A stretch of 64,000 nucleotides of DNA from Anaerolineae bacterium. Its GTDB lineage: Bacteria > Chloroflexota > Anaerolineae > Aggregatilineales > Aggregatilineaceae. The position numbers and the translations under genes are program-made. This document shows positions 54,002 through 63,007 of the stretch, piece by piece. A model generated the notes under the pieces. That model was not told the origin of the DNA. It made no database searches and worked only from the letters and a program-made list of their open reading frames with translations. The stretch is taken from the NCBI GenBank assembly GCA_027494015.1, contig JAOSJP010000037.1, positions 124,001 through 188,000 of the forward strand, read 5' to 3'. The number at the start of each line of letters is the position of its first letter. Within the stretch, counting starts at the first letter, position 1.

Positions 54002-54742
54002 ATGTCTGCCTACGACGAGCAGATCAAGTGTCACGATTACCGCATTGACCCGGATTTCTGGAAGGACCCCTACGGGGTCGAGGTCTCCCACGACACGCTG
54101 AAGTTCCTCTTCATCCCCGACCATGTGTCGGCCTACATCACCTCCGTGCTGGCCCACAAGGTTTATCGCTATCAGATAGACAACATCCGCACCAAAGAGC
54201 AGATCACGCACGCGGTGATGATCACGATGGGCGGCCTGCTGCCCGGCGTGATGCTGCACGATCACCTGGCCTGGACGCTCAACAAGAACATCCCGCCGAT
54301 TGAGTTCGGCACGCTCGGCGTGCGCTACTACGCCGGGCCGGGCGAACCGCTCGACCAGCCGCGCATCATTCACCCGCTGTCTATCCAGGTTGAGGGGCGC
54401 GTCGTCGGCGTCGTCGAAGACCTGGTAGACCTGGGCGGCACGGCGCGCTTTGTCGGGCAATACCTGGTGGAGGAGAGCAAGGCGCGCAAGATTGTGCTGA
54501 TCGCGCCGTTCCTCAAGACCAAGAACGTGATCGAGGAAATGGACGTGATTTTCTTTGGGCATGTGCCCAAAGACACCTGGATCATCACCCCTCGCGAGCG
54601 CGTGGAGACGCTGATCAAGCGCGTCCCCCACTGGCGCGATCACGGCGCCACGCTGGAAGAGTGCAACGAAAACCTGCGCACCATCGGCTACCCGGAATAT
54701 CTGCTGGATACCTACCTGCGGGCCACCTACGAGCGGGGCTAG
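54002..54742 (+). CDS. Phosphoribosyltransferase-like protein
   Basis: The 246-residue protein has the PRPP-binding motif VVGVVEDLVDLGGTARFVGQ, two acidic residues followed by a Gly-Gly-Thr loop, within a type I PRTase fold (MITMGGLLPGVMLHDHLAWT; FGTLGVRYYAGPGEPLDQPR). The hood region (IVLIAPFLKTKNVIEEMDVI, VPKDTWIITP) resembles purine or xanthine PRTases such as gpt-type enzymes, but the base cannot be assigned. It probably salvages a nucleobase with PRPP. The start at MSAYDEQIKC (54002) has GGAAGAAG 6 bases before it. Confidence 0.85.
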   Translation: MSAYDEQIKCHDYRIDPDFWKDPYGVEVSHDTLKFLFIPDHVSAYITSVLAHKVYRYQIDNIRTKEQITHAVMITMGGLLPGVMLHDHLAWTLNKNIPPIEFGTLGVRYYAGPGEPLDQPRIIHPLSIQVEGRVVGVVEDLVDLGGTARFVGQYLVEESKARKIVLIAPFLKTKNVIEEMDVIFFGHVPKDTWIITPRERVETLIKRVPHWRDHGATLEECNENLRTIGYPEYLLDTYLRATYERG

Positions 54743-55007
54743 GGATTGCGGATTGCGGATTGCGGATTGCGGATTGCGAAATTCGAGAATTGAGAGCCTC
54801 CCTCACTCCGCATGCACAGAAGACAGCAGCGTGGAAAGCATGAAGATGGCAGCATTGACCTCACCCCCGCTCGGCGCTGACGCGCCTCGCCGCCCCCTCT
54901 CCGTTGACGGAGAGGGGGCAAGCCGAGCGTAGCGAGGCCAGGGGGTGAGGTCACCAGAGCGCCTCTTCCCCTTGTCGAGAGTGCCAGGCTCATCACACGC
55001 GCCAGGG
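54743..55007. repeat. Repeat region: GGATTGC array and decayed MITE-like copy
   Basis: Five 7-bp GGATTGC units (about 54745-54780) are followed at about 54845-54998 by a segment matching element A: GCATTGACCTCACCCCCGCT, a CCCTCTCCGTTGACGGAGAG palindrome, GCCAGGGGGTGAGGTCACCA, CTTGTCGAGAGTGCCAGGCT and a decayed end CATCACACGCG. No gene is seen. Confidence 0.7.
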
Positions 55008-55012
55008 GTGCG

Positions 55013-56059
55013 CTAATCGCCACCCGTGGCTGGCTCGGTTCTCATGGTCGGCGCGGGCGATGATGATGCTCCCGACGTACTCGTGGTCGCGATCAGAGAC
55101 TCCAGATCGAAGAGGAACGGGCTGTTGGACGGGATGACGATGATCTGGATGTCGTCACCGAGCTTCTCGACATAGCGCCACTGCAACAGCAGCGGATTCT
55201 GAGCGAGCTGCTCGTTGATCAGGCGCAGCGCCTCTGCCTCGCCCGTTGCGCGCGTCACGGCGGCGTCGGCATCACCGCGCGCCAGCTCGCGCACCTGCTC
55301 GGCTTCCTGACGCCTCTGCTGCACGCGGAACTCAGCCTCCAGCGCTTCCTGCTGAGCGACCTGTTTGCGCTCGATGGAGGCCACGTACTCCGGCGAGAAG
55401 CGGATGTAACGGATGAGAATATTGGTCAACTGAAAGCCTTCCGGCTCGATCAGGGTGCGAATGCTGTCTTCGATGGACTGAACAAGCTGGGTGCGGTCGC
55501 CGCCGTAAATCTCCTCCACGCGGAACTCAGTGAGTGCGGCGCGCGCCTCGCTGCGCAGCGTGGGGCGGATGAGTCCGCCGACGTACCGTTCCTGCCAGCG
55601 ACGGTGGACCACATTCGCTCTGGCCGGGTCAATGCTGAAGAGCATCGTCACGTCCAGGCTGACCTCCTGGCCGTCCTGAGTCAGGGCGACGACCGCTTCA
55701 TCGCCACGCGCCGCGCCTTCAGCGAGCAGCCCTGCCACTGTGTATTCCTGTTGAGCGGTCGAGTAGATGGTCACCTGCTGGACGCCGGGGATGACGATAT
55801 GCAGCCCCGGTCCCAGCGGCGTATCGGCCAGATCGCCGCTGAGCAGGTTGAAGACCACGCCGACTTCCTGAGGCTGAATCTCCACCACGCCCGCCCCCAG
55901 AATGAAGAATACGGCGGCAAGCACCACGCCGATTATCGTCAGCGTGACACCGAGGCGCGCGGAATCGTTACGCGAGACTGCTTGCGCAATCATGAATACG
56001 CCGAAGCCAGCGATCGCCAGCCCGGCGATTGCCAGCACATTCAGCATCAGAATGATCAT
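55013..56059 (-). CDS. SPFH/Band 7 (prohibitin-like) membrane protein
   Basis: The 348-residue protein has two N-terminal transmembrane helices (MLNVLAIAGLAIAGFGVFMI; LGVTLTIIGVVLAAVFFILG), an SPFH domain (IQPQEVGVVFNLLSGDLADT ... YGGDRTQLVQSIEDSIRTLI), and a coiled coil with ERKQVAQQEALEAEFRVQQR. SPFH proteins build large membrane rings or microdomains. Unlike stomatins of the NfeD-linked group, no NfeD protease gene is adjacent. The tail (TSGASSSPAPTMRTEPATGG) is disordered. It is followed by the methyltransferase on the same strand with a repeat in between. Confidence 0.9.
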   Translation of the reverse strand: MIILMLNVLAIAGLAIAGFGVFMIAQAVSRNDSARLGVTLTIIGVVLAAVFFILGAGVVEIQPQEVGVVFNLLSGDLADTPLGPGLHIVIPGVQQVTIYSTAQQEYTVAGLLAEGAARGDEAVVALTQDGQEVSLDVTMLFSIDPARANVVHRRWQERYVGGLIRPTLRSEARAALTEFRVEEIYGGDRTQLVQSIEDSIRTLIEPEGFQLTNILIRYIRFSPEYVASIERKQVAQQEALEAEFRVQQRRQEAEQVRELARGDADAAVTRATGEAEALRLINEQLAQNPLLLQWRYVEKLGDDIQIIVIPSNSPFLFDLESLIATTSTSGASSSPAPTMRTEPATGGD

Positions 56060-56141
56060 GAGCGTTCCTCCCTGTTCTCAGCGATACGGCGCGCCGCAGC
56101 GCACCGCTCTGCGTCACCGGCGCATGTAGAGCCAGTGCCCA

Positions 56142-57233
56142 TTATACCAGGCTCTTGCCCGACCACCTGTTGTTTTGGGTGCGTGCAAAAGTTGACAGCG
56201 ACTCGCTGGACGCAGGGGTATTGACCTCACCCCCAGCCTCGCTGCGCTCGGCTTGCCCCCTCTCCGTTGACGGAGAGGGGGCGGCGAGGCGCGTCAGCGC
56301 CGAGCGGGGGTGAGGTAAACCGGGGCGCTGCTCTGCTGCGCCCCTACCTGGCAGGTTTTGCCCGCACCCTCTGTTTTGGGGTGACTCCTTGTGTGGCGAA
56401 GTTTGAGCTGGCGGATACACAGCCCGGCCCGATGCACACCTCGCCGCCGCGCCGTGAGGCGTTTCCCCGCCCAGGTCGCGCGCCTTGCGGGCGATGAGCA
56501 GCGTGGTGAAGTTGAACGGCCAGGGCGCGACGCGGCGCAGCAGCACGCCGAGGGCGTCGGCCAGGCGCGTGGTGCGATAATACCCCTTGCCCCGGAACGG
56601 CCAGCCCAGCCCCCACAGGGTGAAGCTGTGGCTGGTGGGCCGCACCAGCACGATCTCGAACCCGGCCTCTTGCAGCGCCGCGATCAACTGGTGCTGGGTG
56701 TAGGCGCTCTCGTAGAAGTCGGCGTCAGTCAGGGGGGGCTGGCGCAGCGCGCGGCGCTTCCAGTGCACCAGGCGATGCACCACGTTCGGGTAGGGGATGG
56801 TCAGCACCAGCGTCCCGCCGGGGACCAGCACGCGATTCGCCTCGCGCAGGGCCGGGCCGACGCCGTGCGCGAAGTGCTCCAGCACGCCGAAGGACAGGTA
56901 GCCGCCCAGCGAGTTGGCGCGGTAGGGCAGCGCGTGCACGTCGCCCGCTTGCAGGCTGAGCGCCGGGTCGTAAGCGCGGGCGATGCGCAGGGCGCGCTCG
57001 GCGTAGTCCAGGCCGATGGTGCGGAAGCCCATCTCGCGCAGCTTCATGATCACGGTGCCCAGCCCGCAGCCCGCCTCCAGGATGATCCCTTCTTGGGGCA
57101 GGTAGCGCGGGTACACGCCATGCGTCTCCCCGGCGCGGCGCTGGCTCATCACTTCCAGCTCCGTCTGGACGCTGGCCTCGGCCCAGATGTCTTCCCACGA
57201 TTGGCGCGTGCGGTCGTACAGATCGTCGCTCAT
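56142..57233 (-). CDS. SAM-dependent methyltransferase with repeat-derived C-terminal tail
   Basis: Residues 1-250 form a Methyltransf_11/31-type domain: motif I ILEAGCGLGTVIMKLREMGF, TIGLDYAERALRIARAYDPA, AGDVHALPYRANSLGGYLSF with GVLEHFAHGV, VPGGTLVLTIPYPNVVHRLV. From about residue 270 the sequence (GCGQNLPGRGAAEQRPGLPH; ERGQAERSEAGGEVNTPASS) is translated from a copy of the intergenic repeat at 56165-56370. The insertion removed the original stop, or the true stop is lost. The ATG overlaps the upstream glycosyltransferase stop by 4 bases, so they are coupled. The substrate is likely a sugar or lipid, from context. Confidence 0.85.
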   Translation of the reverse strand: MSDDLYDRTRQSWEDIWAEASVQTELEVMSQRRAGETHGVYPRYLPQEGIILEAGCGLGTVIMKLREMGFRTIGLDYAERALRIARAYDPALSLQAGDVHALPYRANSLGGYLSFGVLEHFAHGVGPALREANRVLVPGGTLVLTIPYPNVVHRLVHWKRRALRQPPLTDADFYESAYTQHQLIAALQEAGFEIVLVRPTSHSFTLWGLGWPFRGKGYYRTTRLADALGVLLRRVAPWPFNFTTLLIARKARDLGGETPHGAAARCASGRAVYPPAQTSPHKESPQNRGCGQNLPGRGAAEQRPGLPHPRSALTRLAAPSPSTERGQAERSEAGGEVNTPASSESLSTFARTQNNRWSGKSLV

Positions 57234-58438
57234 GGCGGCTCATTTCGCTGCGGATCGGGCGTGCGCATGGGGGCGCTGCCCTGCGCGCTGCTCTGCGTGG
57301 CCTCGCCCCCGCCCGCTCGAATCTCGCTCACTAAGGCCAGCAGGTGGGCCATGCGCTGGTCGTAGGTATGGTGGGCGTGGACGTGGGCCATGCCCGCCTC
57401 GGCGATGCGCGCCCGCTCGTCGTCGTGGGCCAGGTAGTGGGCGACCAGGTCGCGCAGGTGCGCGGGATCGCGGTAGGTGACCAGGTGCTCGCCCACCGTG
57501 AACCACTCGCGGATGCCGGGCCGGTCGTCGGCGATCTGGAATGCCCCCACGCCGCACGCCTCGAACAGGCGCATGTTGCCGCCCCAGCGCATGAAGTCGC
57601 CGTGCGGGTTGACCGTGATCTTGGCCGCGCGGGTGATGCGCAGCATCTGCTCGCCGAGCGCCGGCCCCCGGTAGAAGGGGCGCAGCGACGGCGGGACTTC
57701 GTGCACGCTCCAGATGCCCAGGTCGAAGTCGCGCAACGCTTCCAGCGCGGTCACGCGCTCGCCGTACAACCGCTGCGGGACGAGCGTCCCCACGACGGCC
57801 ACCTCGCAGGCATAGCGCGCCCGTTCGTCGTCGCTGAGATCATACGGGCGGTGGAAGGCCGGGTCAATGGCCGCCATCGGCAGCACCTCGGCGCGCGGCG
57901 CGCCCAGCTCGCGCCACTGCACCGCGTGGTAGAAATCGTTGGCCACCACCAGGTCATACAGCGGCGCGGCGGCCCGCTCCACCGGGCGCGAGAAGACCAC
58001 CGGCGACGTGCCGCAGCCGTAGACCAACGTCGCGCCGTGCTCGCGCTTGAGCCGGGCCAGCGTCTCCGGCAGGATCACGCCGTTGTCGCCGGGCAGGATG
58101 ATCACGTCCGGCCCGAAGCGGGCGGCCAAGCGGAGCAGGCGGCGGTTGCGCAGGCGGAAGTCGGGGTTGGCGTAGGGGAAGCGCGCCGCCAGCGCGCCGA
58201 GCGCCCGGCCCGCCGTCAGGCGCTGCGCCATGCGTAGCTGGCCGCTGCGCGCCCAGGGCCACGCGCTCTCCGACCGCCAGAAGACGGCGCACTCGTGGCC
58301 GAGCCTGCGCAGGGCGCGCGCCCAGAAGTGCTGCGCCTGCGACGGCGGAAAGAGCGGCTCTTCGCCGGGCGGGGCGGCGCGCCTGGCTCTCTCAAGCTCG
58401 GCGGGGTGGTGCAGCGCGGCGACGAAGAGGAGTCTCAT
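57230..58438 (-). CDS. CgeB-like glycosyltransferase family protein
   Basis: The 402-residue protein is of GT-B type: MRLLFVAALHHPAELERARR, a first domain with FGPDVIILPGDNGVILPETL, VYGCGTSPVVFSRPVERAAA, and a C-terminal domain like CgeB/Glyco_trans_1_2: AKITVNPHGDFMRWGGNMRL, FEACGVGAFQIADDRPGIRE and VTYRDPAHLRDLVAHYLAHD. It probably transfers a sugar to a surface glycan or a small metabolite. It precedes the methyltransferase with 4-base overlap. A minus-strand TATAAT near 58507-58512 could be its -10 box. Confidence 0.85.
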   Translation of the reverse strand: MRLLFVAALHHPAELERARRAAPPGEEPLFPPSQAQHFWARALRRLGHECAVFWRSESAWPWARSGQLRMAQRLTAGRALGALAARFPYANPDFRLRNRRLLRLAARFGPDVIILPGDNGVILPETLARLKREHGATLVYGCGTSPVVFSRPVERAAAPLYDLVVANDFYHAVQWRELGAPRAEVLPMAAIDPAFHRPYDLSDDERARYACEVAVVGTLVPQRLYGERVTALEALRDFDLGIWSVHEVPPSLRPFYRGPALGEQMLRITRAAKITVNPHGDFMRWGGNMRLFEACGVGAFQIADDRPGIREWFTVGEHLVTYRDPAHLRDLVAHYLAHDDERARIAEAGMAHVHAHHTYDQRMAHLLALVSEIRAGGGEATQSSAQGSAPMRTPDPQRNEPP

Positions 58439-58506
58439 GCGGTCTCAAGTGCGTGCTGGAGCGTAAACAGCACTCCTTCAATAAGCTCAGGAAACCTTCT
58501 GCGCCT

Positions 58507-58512
58507 ATTATA
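58507..58512 (-). promoter_or_regulatory. Possible -10 box of the glycosyltransferase-methyltransferase operon
   Basis: Perfect TATAAT on the minus strand, about 70 bases before the ATG at 58438; no convincing -35 sequence at 16-18 bases. Confidence 0.4.
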
Positions 58513-58710
58513 CACGCTCTGCGCGCGAACTCCGGGCGCGGGCGACTGTGGTTAAGACTGCCTGAAGGCTATAACAATCCGGCAGTCTCTTGTGCCTCTT
58601 GGCGCATATTTGCCGCCAAGTGCCCGCTGCGGGCAAAATAGAGATACGCCGCGATGCGGCGCGCACCCCGCTGCCCGCTCGCGGATGGCGGGGGGAAGAA
58701 GGAGGCGACC

Positions 58711-61614
58711 ATGCCCGGCGATGTATTCATCTCCTATGCACGCGAGGACAAGGCGTTCGTGCGCCAGTTGCACCAGGCGCTGATCGCGCACGGGCGCGAT
58801 GCCTGGGTGGACTGGGAAGACATCCCTCTCTCGGCGGACTGGTGGCGCGAGATCTGCGTCGGCATCGAAGGGGCTAACGCCTTTGTCTTCGCCATCAGCC
58901 CGGATTCGGCGCGCTCGGTGACCTGCTTCAAGGAGATTGACTACGCCACCGAGCACCACAAGCGCATCATGCCCGTGCTGCGCCGCGAGATCACCGATGA
59001 GGCCGACGAAAAACGGCTGCATCCCACCGTCAACGCCCACAACTGGATTTTCATCCGCGATGAAGACGACTTCGACGCGGCTTTCGCCGCATTGCTCGAA
59101 GCGCTGGACACCGACCTTGCCTACACACGCGAGCACACCCGCCTGCTGGTGCGCGCCCGCAACTGGGAAGACCGCCAGCACGACCGCAGCTTGCTGCTGG
59201 GCGGCAATGACCTGAAAGAAGCCGAGGTGTGGCTGGCCCAGGGCCTGGCCAAAGAGCGCAACAAGCCCACCCCACTGCACATCGAGTACATCGCGCGCAG
59301 CCGCCGCATCCACAAGCGTCGCCAGCAGCGCAACGCCATCATCACCGCGGTGGTCAGCGTCATCGCCGCCCTGCTGGTGCTGTCGCTGATCCTGTTCGTG
59401 CGCGCCGAGGACGCCCGCCAGCAGGCCGACGCCAACGCCGAGGAAGCCGTTCAGGCCCGCCTGTCCGCCGAGGAAGCGCGCAACAAGTCGCAGGCCGTCG
59501 GCCTGGCTGCGCAGGCTCAGCTTGAGCTGTTCGGGGCTTTTCCTGAGCGCGGCGTGCTGCTGGCCCTCGAAGCGCTGGACCGGCTGCCCTACGCCTGGCA
59601 GGCTGATCGCGCGCTGGGCACGGCGGTGCAGGCCAGCCGGGCGCGGCGCATCCTGTCGGCGCACAGCGGGGCGGTGCTGCGCGCGGTCTGGTCGCCGGAC
59701 GGGGCGCAGATCGCCACTGCCAGCGCCGATAACAGCGTCGCCCTGTGGGAAGCGGCGAGCAGCCCGCAGCCCACCAGGCGACTGGTCGGGCACACGGGGT
59801 CCGTCTCCAGCGTCGCCTGGTCGCCCGACGGGACGCGCATCGTCACGGGCAGTTGGGATCGCACAGCCCGCGTCTGGGACGCCGCAACCGGCAACCCCCT
59901 GCTCGCGCTGGTGGGGCACACCGACTGGGTGATTGACGTCGCCTGGTCGCCGGACGGGACGCAGATCGCCACCGCCAGCGCCGATAACACCGTGCGCGTG
60001 TGGGACGCGACCAGCGGCGCGCTGCTGCGCATCCTGAGCGGGCATACCGCCTGGGTCAACGGCATTGCCTGGTCGCCGGACGGGGCGCAGATCGCCAGCG
60101 GGAGCCACGACGGGGCCGTGCGCCTGTGGGACGCCGCCAGCGGCGAGGCGCTCGCCGTGCTGGAAGGGCACAGCACCGCCATCAACCGCGTGACCTGGTC
60201 GCCGGATGGGACGCGCCTGGCCAGCGCGAGCAACGATGAGACGGCCATCGTCTGGGATGCGGCGACGGGCGCGCCGATCACCGTCTTGACCGGGCACATC
60301 AGCGCGGTGATGGCGGTGTCCTGGTCGCCGGATGGAACGCGGCTGGCCACCGCCGGGCGCGATCGCGCAGTCTACGTGTGGGACGCCGCCAGCGGCGAGC
60401 GCCTGTTCGCCGTCAGCGGGCACGCCGACGACGTGAACGATGTCGCCTGGGCACCGGACGGATCGCACCTGCTCACCGCCGCCGCTGACGCGACCGCCCG
60501 CCTGTGGGATGCCTCGCCCGGCGCGTCGCTGCACACGCTGACTCACGGGGACTGGGTTAATGGCGCGGCATGGAGCGCGGACGGCTCGCGTGTTCTCACC
60601 TGGTCGCGCGATGGCACGGCGCGCCTGTGGGACGCGGCGAGCGGCGCGCCCCTGCTGACGCTGAGCGGGCACAGCGGCTGGGTCAGCGGCGCGGCATGGA
60701 GTCCTGACGAGACGCGCCTGCTCACCTGGTCGTGGGACAACACGGCGCGCCTGTGGGACGCAACGAGCGGCACACCCCTGTTCATCCTGACGCACCAGGG
60801 GCGGGTCAACGGCGCGCGCTGGAACGCCAGCGGGACGCGCGTCCTCACCTGGGCCAGCGACAGCCAGACGCGCGTCTGGGATGCGGCGAGCGGGGCGCAG
60901 GTGCTGGCCGTGACTGACCTGGTCACCGACATCACCAGCGCGGCCTGGTCGCCGGACGAGACGCATCTGATCATCGCCGCGCGCCGCTCGGCCCGTGTGT
61001 GGGACATCAGCGGCGCGGTGCCCGAAGAGGTGTTGCTGCTGAGCGGGCACACCGGCACGGTCGAGTTCGCGGCCTGGGCGGCGGACGGGGCGCGCCTGAT
61101 CACCGCCGCGCGCGACGGCACCGTGCGCCTGTGGGATGCGGCAACAGGCGGCGAGATCATGGCACTGGCGGCGCACAGCGGCGCGGTGACGGGCGTCTTC
61201 CCTTCGCCGGACGGAGCAGCCCTGCTGACCGTCGGCGAGGACGGCACGGCGAAAGTCTGGGACGCGGCGACGGGCGCGCTGCGGGTGACGCTGGCCGGGC
61301 ACACCGACATCGTTACCGCGGGAGCCTGGTCGCCGGACGGATCGCGCATTCTCACCGCCAGCGAAGATCGCACCGCCCGCCTGTGGGATGTGGCGACCGG
61401 CAACGAGCTGCTGGTGCTCAGCGGGCATGGCGACGGTCTGCGCAGCGTCGCCTGGTCGCCGGACGGGGCGCACAGCCTCACCGCCAGCAGCGACCGCAGC
61501 GCGCGCATCTGGATGACCTGGCAGACGACCGCCGACCTGGTCGCTTACGCCAGCGCCTGCTGCCACGTCCGCGATCTGACGGCGAGCGAGCGAGCGCAGT
61601 TCAACCTGGAGTAA
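58711..61614 (+). CDS. TIR domain-transmembrane-WD40 repeat protein
   Basis: The 967-residue protein begins with a TIR domain (residues 1-140): GDVFISYAREDKAFVRQLHQ, WVDWEDIPLSADWWREICVG, FVFAISPDSARSVTCFKEID with the candidate NADase Glu75. A short helical linker and one transmembrane helix follow at about residues 209-230 (IITAVVSVIAALLVLSLILF), then a coiled coil and 15 WD40 repeats (e.g. LSGHTAWVNGIAWSPDGAQI). The TIR faces the cytoplasm and the propellers the other side, if the helix inserts N-in. TIR proteins may hydrolyse NAD+ in defence or serve as scaffolds. AGGAGG lies before the ATG. It lies between surface-glycan genes and xdhC. Confidence 0.92.
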   Translation: MPGDVFISYAREDKAFVRQLHQALIAHGRDAWVDWEDIPLSADWWREICVGIEGANAFVFAISPDSARSVTCFKEIDYATEHHKRIMPVLRREITDEADEKRLHPTVNAHNWIFIRDEDDFDAAFAALLEALDTDLAYTREHTRLLVRARNWEDRQHDRSLLLGGNDLKEAEVWLAQGLAKERNKPTPLHIEYIARSRRIHKRRQQRNAIITAVVSVIAALLVLSLILFVRAEDARQQADANAEEAVQARLSAEEARNKSQAVGLAAQAQLELFGAFPERGVLLALEALDRLPYAWQADRALGTAVQASRARRILSAHSGAVLRAVWSPDGAQIATASADNSVALWEAASSPQPTRRLVGHTGSVSSVAWSPDGTRIVTGSWDRTARVWDAATGNPLLALVGHTDWVIDVAWSPDGTQIATASADNTVRVWDATSGALLRILSGHTAWVNGIAWSPDGAQIASGSHDGAVRLWDAASGEALAVLEGHSTAINRVTWSPDGTRLASASNDETAIVWDAATGAPITVLTGHISAVMAVSWSPDGTRLATAGRDRAVYVWDAASGERLFAVSGHADDVNDVAWAPDGSHLLTAAADATARLWDASPGASLHTLTHGDWVNGAAWSADGSRVLTWSRDGTARLWDAASGAPLLTLSGHSGWVSGAAWSPDETRLLTWSWDNTARLWDATSGTPLFILTHQGRVNGARWNASGTRVLTWASDSQTRVWDAASGAQVLAVTDLVTDITSAAWSPDETHLIIAARRSARVWDISGAVPEEVLLLSGHTGTVEFAAWAADGARLITAARDGTVRLWDAATGGEIMALAAHSGAVTGVFPSPDGAALLTVGEDGTAKVWDAATGALRVTLAGHTDIVTAGAWSPDGSRILTASEDRTARLWDVATGNELLVLSGHGDGLRSVAWSPDGAHSLTASSDRSARIWMTWQTTADLVAYASACCHVRDLTASERAQFNLE

Positions 61615-61619
61615 TGAGG

Positions 61620-61790
61620 AGGTTATTGGTTGTTGGTTGTTGGTTGTTGGTTGTTGGTTGTTGGTCACAGCAGCCAGGGATGCAGCGCACCGCCAGCAAG
61701 GTAAATACCTGGCCTGATCACCGGTAGAACTGGCAACCGTTCGCTCCCGACTCCCAACCACCAACAACCAATAACCACTAACCACCACCT
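61620..61790. repeat. TTGGTTG tandem repeat with inverted arm
   Basis: Six 7-bp TTGGTTG units (61625-61662) are faced about 100 bases on by CCACCAACAACCAATAACCA (61755-61775), leaving a 90-base loop. Together with 36985-37160 it forms one repeat family. It lies directly before the XdhC start. Confidence 0.8.
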
Positions 61791-62831
61791 ATGGACAACG
61801 ACCTCACCCAACACGCAGCCGCCTGGCTGGACGCTGGCGAAGCGGTCGCCCTGGCGACCATCGTGCGCATTCGCGGATCGTCGGCGCAGCCGCTCGGCGC
61901 GCGCATGGTCATGACCGGCGACCAGCGCTTCGTCGGCGCGGTCAGCGGCGGCTGTGTGGAGACCGACGTGTACGAGGCCGCCGGCGATGTGCTGGCCGGC
62001 GACGGCCCGCTGATGCTGCACTACAAGCGCGTGGAGAACCCGCTGGTCGAGATCGGTCTGAACTGCGACGGGCAGATTGACGTGCTCGTCGAGCGGCTGG
62101 ATCGCGCCCTGTTTGACCTGCTCAGCGCGCCGCCGATGCGCGTCCTCGTCACCCTGTGCGCGCCCAACGAGCCGCTGCATCCGCGCCCTTTCCACGCCCA
62201 CGTCCTGCCGGATGGCACGGCGTCCGCCCCCCTGCCAGAAGCCGTGCGGGAGGATGCGCTGGCCGCGCTGGAGGCAGACCTGACGCAGACAGTCACTTAT
62301 CCTGATGGGCGCGTCGCGCTGCTTGAGCCGGTGCTGCCGCCGCCCACGCTGCTCATCTTCGGCGGCGAGCAGATCGCCGTGCCGCTGGTGCGCTTTGCCC
62401 GGCTGATGGGCTTCCGCACGGTGGTGACGGACGCGCGCCCGGCTTTCGCCACCCGCGAAAAGCACGCCGACGCGGACGACGTGCTGGCGCTCTGGCCGGA
62501 CGAAGTGGTGGCCCGCGTGGGCGTCAACCGGCGCACGTTTGTCGTCTCGCTCAACCACGAGCCGCGCTTCGAGGATGCCATGCTGCGCGCGCTGGCCGGA
62601 CGCCCGCTCGCCTATCTGGGGGCCATCGGCAAGCCGCAGCGCGCCGTCGAGCGCGCTGAGCGCGCCCAGGCCGCCGGGCTGAACCTGGCGCAGCTTCCAC
62701 CCATTCACACGCCGGTGGGGCTGGACCTGGGCGGCAAGTCGGCGGAGGAGATCGCGCTGAGCATCATCGCCGAGATCATCGCCGTGAAGAATAGGCGTCC
62801 CGGCGGAATGGCGGTGGCTAACAGACCCTAG
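61791..62831 (+). CDS. XdhC/CoxI-family protein
   Basis: The 346-residue protein has the XdhC N-terminal domain (VALATIVRIRGSSAQPLGAR with SSAxxxGxRM, FVGAVSGGCVETDVYEAAGD) and the C-terminal Rossmann-type domain (PPTLLIFGGEQIAVPLVRFA, FRTVVTDARPAFATREKHAD, ending GGKSAEEIALSIIAEIIAVK). XdhC binds the molybdenum cofactor and inserts the terminal sulfur for xanthine-dehydrogenase-type enzymes. No molybdenum hydroxylase gene lies here, so it must serve an enzyme encoded elsewhere. The ATG follows the TTGGTTG repeat and lacks a ribosome site. Confidence 0.92.
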   Translation: MDNDLTQHAAAWLDAGEAVALATIVRIRGSSAQPLGARMVMTGDQRFVGAVSGGCVETDVYEAAGDVLAGDGPLMLHYKRVENPLVEIGLNCDGQIDVLVERLDRALFDLLSAPPMRVLVTLCAPNEPLHPRPFHAHVLPDGTASAPLPEAVREDALAALEADLTQTVTYPDGRVALLEPVLPPPTLLIFGGEQIAVPLVRFARLMGFRTVVTDARPAFATREKHADADDVLALWPDEVVARVGVNRRTFVVSLNHEPRFEDAMLRALAGRPLAYLGAIGKPQRAVERAERAQAAGLNLAQLPPIHTPVGLDLGGKSAEEIALSIIAEIIAVKNRRPGGMAVANRP

Positions 62832-62908
62832 ATTTCGCGGCGGGATTGCGGTATCATAACCGCCCTGCACCAGGGCACATGTCGGATTGTTGGGCGCGGA
62901 GATTCGCT

Positions 62909-62938
62909 GTAGGGGTGGGTTTCGAAACCCGCCCTCAC
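62909..62938. repeat. Decayed GTAGGGGCGGGTTT palindrome
   Basis: GTAGGGGTGGGTTTCG and its near complement, between xdhC and rplI. Confidence 0.7.
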
Positions 62939-63007
62939 AAGGCCGAAGCCCGCCTGGAACACAAAACGCGCCCCCCTGCAACTATTGAGCGTTCGAGGAA
63001 ACAGACG

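Noticed and set aside
53880..54101. Small open frame between the DUF2283-like gene and the phosphoribosyltransferase gene
   Set aside because: It overlaps the real start of the next gene in another frame, and has no recognisable motif.
58552..61788. Minus-strand open frame of 1,078 codons opposite the TIR-WD40 gene
   Set aside because: Its repetitive Arg/Pro/Gly pattern mirrors the WD40 repeats of the plus strand; no ribosome site or domain supports it.
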